From an uncultured Clostridia bacterium (lineage in GTDB: Bacteria; Bacillota_A; Clostridia; Oscillospirales; Oscillospiraceae), in NCBI GenBank assembly GCA_947166955.1, contig CAMVGI010000122.1, forward strand, positions 1 through 5,063: a stretch of 5,063 bases of DNA, read 5' to 3'. Positions 1 through 5,063 of the stretch are shown piece after piece. Both the position numbers and the translations under genes were made by a program. The notes below the pieces were generated by a model. It was given only the letters and a program-made list of their open reading frames with translations. It made no database searches and was not told where the DNA came from. Each line of letters opens with the position of its first letter. The first letter of the stretch is position 1.

Positions 1-1078
1 TTTCCTCGTCCATCACGCGGCGGATGCGCTCGATAAACGCGCCGGGCAGCTCGTCCGCGACGTCGAGGCGCCAGCCGGACGCGCCCGCGCGCAGCCAATG
101 GCGCACGACGCTGTCCTCGCCCTCGATGATGAAGTCGATGTACGCAGGCTCGCTCTCCTCCACGGCGGGGAGGGTTTTGAAGCCCCACCACGCGTCGTAC
201 TCGTCGGGGAAGTGCGAAAAATGACACCATTTCGCGTAGGGCGAATCCTCGCTCTGCGCCGCGCCGACGGAGGGGTAGAAGCCCGCGGCGTTGAAGTAGA
301 CGCTGTTCGAGCCGGTGTGGTTGAACACGCCGTCGAGCATCACGCGGACGCCGAGCTTCTCCGCCGCGGCGCACAGCGAGCGGAAGTCGTCCTCCGTGCC
401 GAGCAGCGGGTCGATGCGGCGGTAGTCCGCCGTATCGTAGCGGTGGTTGGACGCCGATTCGAAGATGGGGTTCAGATACAGCGTCGTTACGCCAAGCGAG
501 CGCAGATAGGCAAGTTTTTGCTCAATACCTTCGAGGTCGCCGCCGAAAAAGTCGGAGCAGGTGATCTCGCCGCGCGCGTCGGGGCGGTACTCGACCGTGT
601 CGCTCCAATCCGCGTGGAGCGAGCGGCTGCCGACCATGCCGGAAACGTCGCGCGTCTGCGCGCGGCGGAAGCGGTCGGGGAAGATCTGATAGCTCACGCC
701 GCGGCCGAACCAATCGGGCGTCTTGCTTTCACCGTCGTAGACGGTCAGCTGCCACGAGGAAAGGCCGTCCTCCTGCGTAAAGCCGTTTTTGCCGAGCAGG
801 CACTCGCCGCCGTCCTTCCAGAAAAGGCGGAAGTGATACCACATCAGCTCCGGAACCTCCGGCGCGGTGAAAACGCCGCGAAAGATCCTGCGGTCGCCGA
901 CGGGCAGGGCGGAAAGCTCCGTCTCCGTCCAAGTATCGGCAAATTCGCCGTGCGTCACGAGCACCGCGCGCACGACCTCCTCGCCGGATTCGCCGTACAG
1001 GCTCAGCGTGACGGACGCGCCGCACGGCACCGCGCCGTAGGGCGCTTTGCAGCGGGGATCGCGGGAGTTAAAATACAT
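1..1078 (-). CDS. GH13 alpha-amylase-family glycosidase (neopullulanase/cyclomaltodextrinase-like), C-terminus cut by window edge
   Basis: This is a partial gene: 359 codons from an ATG at 1078 are visible, and the frame stays open to the left edge. It probably hydrolyses alpha-glucosidic bonds in starch- or glycogen-derived oligosaccharides. Residues 1-115 look like the beta-sandwich N-domain common in clostridial GH13 proteins. The catalytic barrel begins near residue 121, with the PDWF...YQIFPDRF signature at 121-137. YLNPIFE (201-207) and NHRYDTADY (211-219) follow. Conserved region I is DGVFNH (249-254). Region II is GWRLDVADE (335-343), with D339 the expected nucleophile. The acid/base Glu and the transition-state Asp would lie beyond the window. 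There is no signal peptide, so a cytoplasmic enzyme is likely. The start is 26 nt after the PBP2 stop and has a strong ribosome site. The GH13 family call is secure; the subfamily (GH13_20 or GH13_39 type) and substrate are inferred. Confidence 0.92.
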   Translation of the reverse strand, partial: MYFNSRDPRCKAPYGAVPCGASVTLSLYGESGEEVVRAVLVTHGEFADTWTETELSALPVGDRRIFRGVFTAPEVPELMWYHFRLFWKDGGECLLGKNGFTQEDGLSSWQLTVYDGESKTPDWFGRGVSYQIFPDRFRRAQTRDVSGMVGSRSLHADWSDTVEYRPDARGEITCSDFFGGDLEGIEQKLAYLRSLGVTTLYLNPIFESASNHRYDTADYRRIDPLLGTEDDFRSLCAAAEKLGVRVMLDGVFNHTGSNSVYFNAAGFYPSVGAAQSEDSPYAKWCHFSHFPDEYDAWWGFKTLPAVEESEPAYIDFIIEGEDSVVRHWLRAGASGWRLDVADELPGAFIERIRRVMDEE

Positions 1079-1084
1079 ACGCTT

Positions 1085-1091
1085 CCCTCCT
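1085..1091 (-). promoter_or_regulatory. Shine-Dalgarno of the GH13 gene
   Basis: The minus strand reads AGGAGGG here, with the AGGAGG core 7 nt before the ATG at 1078. It fixes the start of the glycosidase gene. It lies inside the 26-nt gap after the PBP2 stop codon. That gap has no room for a hairpin terminator plus a promoter, so co-transcription with the gene before it is likely. Confidence 0.85.
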
Positions 1092-1104
1092 ATTTGCGCC
1101 CGCT

Positions 1105-3153
1105 TTACTTCAAAAGCATGTTCTCTCCGACCACGTCCGGATCGGCGGCGGTAAAGTAGGCGTTGAGGATCTCGACCACGGTGGACGCAAGCGCGCCGCC
1201 GGTGTCGCCCTTTTCGATCACGAGCGCCACGGCGATCTGCGGGTCGTCGTAGGGCGCAAAGGCGACGAACACGCCGTTGCTGTTCGCGCCGCCGGTCTGC
1301 GCCGTACCGGTCTTGGCGGCGGCGTCGACCACGCAGCTTTCGAACTGGGCGCGCACGCTGCCGTCGGTGACAAGCTTGCGCATGCCCGCAAGCACGGCGC
1401 GCAGATTGTCGGAGCTGATGGAAACCGTGTCCGCCGGCGCTTCGTCGTAGAGGTAGACGGGCGCGGCGCTGTCGTACTCGCTGACAGCCTTCAAAAGATG
1501 CGCCTTGCAGCGCGTACCGCCGTCGGCAAGCGTCGCGATATAGTTGGCAAGCTGGAGCGGGGTAAAGCTGTCGTACGCCTGGCCGATCGCCGCCATGAGC
1601 GTCAGGCCGTCCGTCCAATGCTGGCCCTTGAGCGAGTTGACGTACTCGGGCGAGGTCATCGTGCCGACGCTTTCGGGGATCTCGATGCCCGTTGGCTCGC
1701 CGAGGCCGAAGGCGCGGGCGTAGCGCTCCAGCGTGGTGATGCCGGTGAGCTTGCCGACCTCGTAGAAGAAGTAGTTGCACGACACCGTGATAGCGTTCGT
1801 GACGTTCACATAGCCGTGGTTGCCGGGCCAGATCCAGCATTTGAGGTTCAGGTCGTAGTATTTGTAGACGCCGAGGTCGCGGATCTTCGTGTACGGGTCG
1901 ATCACGCCGGTTTCCAGCGCCGCGACGGCGGAAACGGGCTTGAACGTCGAGCCCGGGGGATAGACGCCCATCGTCGCGCGGTTGAACATGGGGCGCAGCG
2001 GGTCGGCGTTGAGCTCGGCAAAGTCCTGGTTGAAAGTCTTGCGCGAGAAGGTGGGGTAGGAGGCGAGCGCAAGCACCTCGCCCGTGCCGACCTGCACCAC
2101 CGCGGCGGCGGAGCCGCGCGAAAGGCCGTCCGCTTCCGTCATCGCATCGGTGGCGCGGGCGATGATGCGCTCCACCTCGCCCTGAAAGTCCGCGTCGATC
2201 GTCAGTGCGACGTTGCACCCGGGCTTCGGCTCGACGGAGTACAGTTCGTCGATGACCTTGCCGTCGGCGTTGGAGGTAACGATGCGCTTGCCGTCCGTGC
2301 CGCGAAGATACTCCTCGAACGCCGCCTCCACGCCGTCGATGCCGACGTAGTCGTTCCAGCGGTAGCCCTCTTTGTCCTTGTAGTCGTCCCAATTCTGGAT
2401 CTTGCCGATGTGGCCGAGGATGTGCGCCGCCACGTCGGTCTGGTACTCGCGCGCCGCCGACGTGCCGACGCGCACGCCGGCGTAGCCGCCGTCCTTGATG
2501 AGCGAGATGAGCGCGACGTCGATGCCGGAGGCAAAGCGGAACGTGCCGTCGCCGTCCATCTTCGCCGTCGCGAGCGAATAGCGAAGGCCTGCCAGCGCGC
2601 GCTTTTGCGCCGGCGGCAGGTCGGGATCGACGTCGAACTCACCGCAGAGCTTGTCGAAGATCTTATCCGCCGAAACGCCCTCGCGCAGCTCGTCCGAGGT
2701 CATGCCCTCCTCGATCCATTTCTTGCTTGCGAGGTACTTCACCAGCATGCCGGAGCGCGGCACGGAAAAATCGTAGGCATAGGGCGCGTAGGCGCTCATC
2801 GGCAGCTCGTCCGACCACGTCACGCCGCGGCGGCGCAGCAGGTCCACAAGCCGCAGCAGCTCCTCGTTGACGTCGCCGCCCGTCTTTTCCACGAGCGAGG
2901 GGTCAAAGGTCAGCGTATAGATCGCGCGGTTGGACACCAGCACCTTGCCGTTGCGGTCGGTGATGACGCCGCGCGAGGCTTCCACCGCCTCGACGCTCGT
3001 GTTCGTCCGCACCGACATCGAGCGGTAGTCCGCGCCGTGGACGATCTGCGCGTCGAACATCGCCGCAAAAAAGACGATAAGGCACGCCGTGAACATCACG
3101 CAGATCATCATCATGCGATAGCGCAGCCATTTTTTCTCCTTGGTTTCCTGCAC
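1105..3153 (-). CDS. mrdA: Class B penicillin-binding protein, PBP2/MrdA type (peptidoglycan transpeptidase)
   Basis: The product is a monofunctional D,D-transpeptidase of 682 residues that cross-links peptidoglycan during cell elongation. It is anchored in the membrane with its catalytic part outside. A short basic N-terminus is followed by one membrane helix (about 14-33). The pedestal domain carries SRGVITDRNGK (60-70), AREYQTDVAAHILGHIG (234-250) and a GIDGVEAAFEEYLRG block (271-285). The transpeptidase domain has all three catalytic motifs: STFK with nucleophile S402 and K405, SCN at 458-460 and KTG at 614-616. The length is near E. coli PBP2 (633) with a slightly larger pedestal. The frame is open upstream to 3729, but that part overlaps mreD out of frame and reads as Arg/Ala-rich noise. 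The GTG at 3153 has a perfect ribosome site 9 nt upstream and gives a typical N-terminus. Position directly after mreC-mreD supports the elongasome role over a divisome or sporulation paralogue (FtsI, SpoVD). Confidence 0.95.
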   Translation of the reverse strand: MQETKEKKWLRYRMMMICVMFTACLIVFFAAMFDAQIVHGADYRSMSVRTNTSVEAVEASRGVITDRNGKVLVSNRAIYTLTFDPSLVEKTGGDVNEELLRLVDLLRRRGVTWSDELPMSAYAPYAYDFSVPRSGMLVKYLASKKWIEEGMTSDELREGVSADKIFDKLCGEFDVDPDLPPAQKRALAGLRYSLATAKMDGDGTFRFASGIDVALISLIKDGGYAGVRVGTSAAREYQTDVAAHILGHIGKIQNWDDYKDKEGYRWNDYVGIDGVEAAFEEYLRGTDGKRIVTSNADGKVIDELYSVEPKPGCNVALTIDADFQGEVERIIARATDAMTEADGLSRGSAAAVVQVGTGEVLALASYPTFSRKTFNQDFAELNADPLRPMFNRATMGVYPPGSTFKPVSAVAALETGVIDPYTKIRDLGVYKYYDLNLKCWIWPGNHGYVNVTNAITVSCNYFFYEVGKLTGITTLERYARAFGLGEPTGIEIPESVGTMTSPEYVNSLKGQHWTDGLTLMAAIGQAYDSFTPLQLANYIATLADGGTRCKAHLLKAVSEYDSAAPVYLYDEAPADTVSISSDNLRAVLAGMRKLVTDGSVRAQFESCVVDAAAKTGTAQTGGANSNGVFVAFAPYDDPQIAVALVIEKGDTGGALASTVVEILNAYFTAADPDVVGENMLLK

Positions 3154-3162
3154 GGTCCACAG

Positions 3163-3170
3163 CCTCCTTT
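3163..3170 (-). promoter_or_regulatory. Shine-Dalgarno deciding the GTG start of PBP2
   Basis: The minus strand reads AAAGGAGG, 9 nt before the GTG at 3153 and just after the mreD stop codon (3182-3180). This near-perfect match to the 16S tail is why the start is placed at a GTG and not at an upstream codon inside mreD. An ATG lies shortly downstream but in another frame. Confidence 0.85.
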
Positions 3171-3179
3171 CCGCACGTT

Positions 3180-3686
3180 TTACAGCGTGAACTTCCGGTG
3201 CACATACACGAGCACCGGATGGCAGACGAGCAGCAGCACGCATGAGAGCGCCGTCTCGCGCAGCGCGACGGAGGCCATCTTCACAAACGGCGCGCGCGCG
3301 GTGAAAAAGAGCGCGAGCATATTGAGCGCGTCCACGAAAAGGAACGTCAGCGCCGTCACCGCGAGCGAGCACAAAAAGCCCCGCTGCAGCACGCTCTTGG
3401 CGAGCAGGGAGCAGGCGAGCGCCGCGGCGGTGAAGGCGAGCGTGTAAACGCACGGAAACGTGCCCGGCGCGGTCAGATCGCACAAAAGGCCGCAGGCAAG
3501 CCCGAAAATGACCGACGCGCCGGTATCCTCCAGCGAGGCGACGACGCCCACGATCAGCGGCGGCAGAAACATATGCACGCCGAAAAGGCTCACGTCCCGC
3601 AGCGTCAGCCCATAGAGGAAGACCAGCGCCAGCGATACCGCCGCGTAGCTCGACCACTTGATGATAATGTCGCGTCTTGTCAGCAT
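3180..3686 (-). CDS. mreD: Rod shape-determining protein MreD
   Basis: The product is a small integral membrane protein of 168 residues, the usual size for MreD, and is part of the rod-shape (elongasome) complex with MreC, PBP2 and RodA. The sequence is strongly hydrophobic. About five to six membrane segments can be seen, near residues 12-28, 36-50, 56-70, 77-97, 104-128 and 145-161. The GLLCDL motif at 66-71 matches the conserved GLLxDL element of MreD, and the nearby PG turn (74-75) is also typical. MreD sequences diverge widely, so the call rests on this motif, the topology and the position between mreC and a PBP2 gene. The ATG at 3686 follows an AAAGG ribosome site by 6 nt. The stop lies 26 nt before the PBP2 GTG. 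Confidence 0.92.
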   Translation of the reverse strand: MLTRRDIIIKWSSYAAVSLALVFLYGLTLRDVSLFGVHMFLPPLIVGVVASLEDTGASVIFGLACGLLCDLTAPGTFPCVYTLAFTAAALACSLLAKSVLQRGFLCSLAVTALTFLFVDALNMLALFFTARAPFVKMASVALRETALSCVLLLVCHPVLVYVHRKFTL

Positions 3687-3692
3687 AGATGA

Positions 3693-3697
3693 CCTTT
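3693..3697 (-). promoter_or_regulatory. Shine-Dalgarno of mreD
   Basis: The minus strand reads AAAGG within AGAAAGGT, 6 nt before the ATG at 3686. It is a moderate site, weaker than those of PBP2 and the GH13 gene, and it supports the mreD start. Confidence 0.65.
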
Positions 3698-3717
3698 CTA
3701 AAACGGCGAGAGATTTT

Positions 3718-3743
3718 TTCGTCAGACAAGCCGGACTGACGAA
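3718..3743 (-). repeat. Perfect 8-bp inverted repeat (hairpin) in the mreC-mreD spacer
   Basis: On the minus strand TTCGTCAG (3743-3736) and CTGACGAA (3725-3718) form a perfect 8-bp stem around a 10-nt loop. It sits in the only long spacer of the operon (3687-3801, 115 nt), about 31 nt upstream of the mreD ATG. In the direction of transcription it is followed by A residues, not T residues, so it is not a standard intrinsic terminator. It may be an mRNA processing or stability element, a protein-binding palindrome, or chance. The inverted repeat is directly visible; any function is inferred. Confidence 0.6.
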
Positions 3744-3801
3744 GGCATACCGTGTGTATTTCGAGGAGGTCCGGCGCGGTATGGCGGAAAAAGCTCCGTC
3801 G

Positions 3802-4641
3802 TTACTCTACAATGTCAAAACTCTTGATGACGAATACTTCCGTCAGCGTATCAAAATCGCACATCGGCGTGAGCACCGCGTATTGGGCGAGGCCGTCGTC
3901 GTCCGCCTGCACGCTTTCGACCATGCCGATGACGATGTTGGAGGGGTAGTAGCCGCCGAGGCCCGAGGTCACGATGTAGTCGCCGACGAGCAGCGCCGTG
4001 TCCGCGGGGAGATAGGAGACCTTCAGGCGCTTTTCGCGCATGAGCGTGAAGTCGCCCTCCGCGACGACCACGTCGCCCGTGCGGAACAAAAGCGCGCCAA
4101 GCTCGGTGTCGGTGTCGATGATGGTCTGGACGGTGCACCAATTGAGACCGACCTCGGTCACCACGCCGACGAGGTAGCCCTCGCTCGTCACGACGACGTT
4201 CTTCACCGCGACGCCGTGGTTCGTGCCCTGATTGAGCGTCAGCGTGCGCGTCCAATTGCTCGTGGAGCGTTCGAGCACCATGGCGGATTCGAATTCAAAA
4301 TCGCGGCGCTGCTCGCGCAGGCCCGTCAGCTCGCGCAGAAGCTTGTTCTCCTCGCGGTCGCGGTCCGCCTGGCGGGCGTTTGCGCGCAGCTCCGCCACCT
4401 CCTCACGCAGCGCGGCGTTTTCGGCGAGGAGGTCGCTGTAGTTCCGATAATAATGTTTCTTGTCCTCGACCCAGCGGCCCGCCGCCTCCTGCACATAGCG
4501 GAACGGAGAGGTCGCGACGCCCGCCGCGTTGTGCAGGATCGTCGAAGTCGAGGTGAAGTACGACAGCACGCTCAGCAGCACCGCGACGGCAGCCGCCGCG
4601 GCGAGGATCCATACGCCGTACCGGTCAAAAAAATCTTTCAT
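3802..4641 (-). CDS. mreC: Rod shape-determining protein MreC
   Basis: The product is a bitopic membrane protein of 279 residues that scaffolds the elongasome and activates PBP2 on the outer face of the membrane. A short N-terminal tail (MKDFFDRYG) precedes one Ala/Val/Leu-rich membrane helix (about 10-29). A charged, Leu/Glu-rich coiled coil follows (about 57-112, with SDLLAENAALREEVAELRA at 69-87). After that come the two beta domains of the extracellular head. Family signatures are NQGTNHGV (137-144), SEGYLVGVVTEVG (153-165) and the hallmark TSGLGGYYPSNIVIG (225-239). The length matches the family. The ATG at 4641 lies 6 nt after the maf stop and has only a weak GGGA-type ribosome site, so translational coupling to maf is likely. 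mreB is not upstream in the usual position. Confidence 0.97.
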   Translation of the reverse strand: MKDFFDRYGVWILAAAAAVAVLLSVLSYFTSTSTILHNAAGVATSPFRYVQEAAGRWVEDKKHYYRNYSDLLAENAALREEVAELRANARQADRDREENKLLRELTGLREQRRDFEFESAMVLERSTSNWTRTLTLNQGTNHGVAVKNVVVTSEGYLVGVVTEVGLNWCTVQTIIDTDTELGALLFRTGDVVVAEGDFTLMREKRLKVSYLPADTALLVGDYIVTSGLGGYYPSNIVIGMVESVQADDDGLAQYAVLTPMCDFDTLTEVFVIKSFDIVE

Positions 4642-4647
4642 GTCAGT

Positions 4648-5063
4648 TTATCCCAATAAGTCTATGCCGAACTCCCGCAGCGCCGCCGCAAGAGGCAGCA
4701 GCGGAAGACCCATCACATTGTAAAAGTCGCCGTCGATCCGCTCGACCAGCAGCGCGCCGAGTCCCTGGATGCCGTACGCGCCCGCCTTGTCCATCGGCTC
4801 GCCGCTCGCGATATAGGCGCGCAGTTCCCGCTCCGAAAGCGGGCGAAAGTACACGTCTGTCGATACTGTAAAGCACTTTAGCTTTTCACCTTGCCGCACC
4901 GTGACGCCCGTGCAGACCGTGTGGCGGTTGCCGGAAAGCTCGGTGAGCATCCGCAGGGCGTCCGCCTCGTCGCGCGGCTTGCCGAGGCGCTCGTCGCGGA
5001 AAAAGACCATCGTGTCGGCGGTGATGACCACGTCCTCCGGCGCGGTGAGCGCCTTTGCCGCCG
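4648..5063 (-). CDS. maf: Maf-family nucleotide pyrophosphatase (YhdE-like dTTP/UTP type), N-terminus cut by window edge
   Basis: The last 137 residues of a Maf protein are visible; the start codon and the N-terminal SxSPRR-type motif lie beyond the right edge. Maf proteins are cytoplasmic pyrophosphatases that hydrolyse canonical and modified nucleoside triphosphates to monophosphates, and they are linked to septum and cell-division control in Bacillus. Seen here are ITADTMV (13-19, with the conserved Asp), LGKP (26-29), LSGNRHTVCTGV (42-53), and SGEPMDKAGAYGIQG (86-100) followed by NVMGLPL (115-121). The DKAGAYxIQG form is that of the YhdE/dTTPase-UTPase branch, not the YceF branch. About 50-60 residues should be missing relative to the usual 190-200. 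A GTG at 5031 is internal to conserved sequence and is not the real start. Maf is a frequent neighbour of mre genes, and the gene ends 6 nt before mreC. Confidence 0.95.
   Translation of the reverse strand, partial: AAKALTAPEDVVITADTMVFFRDERLGKPRDEADALRMLTELSGNRHTVCTGVTVRQGEKLKCFTVSTDVYFRPLSERELRAYIASGEPMDKAGAYGIQGLGALLVERIDGDFYNVMGLPLLPLAAALREFGIDLLG

Noticed and set aside
98..1159. Plus-strand open frame of 353 codons opposite the GH13 gene
   Set aside because: The minus strand codes for clear GH13 signatures across the same bases, and the plus-strand product is low-complexity Ala/Arg/Val-rich sequence.
2202..2642. Minus-strand 146-codon frame inside the PBP2 gene
   Set aside because: It is a Ser/Arg/Thr-rich shadow in another frame of the PBP2 coding sequence, with no start signal of its own.
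1498..3447. Long plus-strand open frame of 649 codons opposite the PBP2 gene
   Set aside because: Its product is an Arg/His/Val/Ala-rich composition with no domain pattern, and it lies antisense to a PBP2 with intact catalytic motifs. It is a typical GC-rich shadow frame.
3154..3729. N-terminal extension of the PBP2 frame (192 codons upstream of the GTG at 3153)
   Set aside because: It overlaps mreD out of frame, is mostly Arg/Ala-rich and shows no domain. The GTG at 3153 with AAAGGAGG gives a standard PBP2 N-terminus with a membrane anchor.
3695..3729. Possible promoter ahead of mreD (TTGTCT with a downstream TTTTAG)
   Set aside because: Both hexamers match the consensus poorly and the spacing is too long (about 20 nt), so it is not supportable from sequence.
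3718..3743. Intrinsic transcription terminator between mreC and mreD
   Set aside because: In the direction of gene transcription the stem is followed by A residues. The T run lies before the stem on the plus strand, so neither strand has the stem-then-T-tract order.
3658..4659. Plus-strand open frame of 333 codons, including an ATG at 3781 with AGGAGGT 10 nt upstream
   Set aside because: The stretch across the spacer reads somewhat protein-like, but most of the frame is antisense to mreC and becomes His/Arg/Asp/Val-rich with no recognisable family. The ribosome-site match is most likely chance.

Overview
The window is a GC-rich, gene-dense bacterial segment, with many C- or G-ending codons and long spurious ORFs on the opposite strand. 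All real genes lie on the minus strand and are read from high to low coordinates. Strong AGGAGG-type ribosome sites, the maf/mreC/mreD/PBP2 order and the family signatures suggest a high-GC member of the Firmicutes, perhaps a gut Clostridia (Oscillospiraceae-like) lineage. That placement is inference; no rRNA or marker gene is present to confirm it.

Layout in transcription order: (1) the 3' part of a Maf nucleotide pyrophosphatase gene, cut by the right edge (5063-4648); (2) mreC (4641-3802), 6 nt after maf; (3) a 115-nt spacer, the only sizeable gap, which holds a perfect 8-bp inverted repeat; (4) mreD (3686-3180); (5) a class B penicillin-binding protein of the PBP2/MrdA type, best read from a GTG start at 3153 with a perfect Shine-Dalgarno (3153-1105); (6) the 5' part of a GH13 alpha-glucan-acting hydrolase (1078 to the left edge), starting 26 nt after the PBP2 stop with its own strong ribosome site.

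The core of the window is an elongasome operon. MreC and MreD are the membrane scaffold that links the cytoskeleton to peptidoglycan synthesis, and PBP2 is the transpeptidase that MreC activates. Maf is a common neighbour of mre genes and is linked to cell-division control and to hydrolysis of modified nucleotides. No terminator is visible between any of the genes, so all five may share a transcript that starts outside the window.

Nothing here looks like a new defence, mobile or RNA-guided system. The points most worth a second look are the GH13 enzyme attached to the wall-elongation operon, the lack of mreB (and radC) between maf and mreC, and the hairpin-bearing mreC-mreD spacer.
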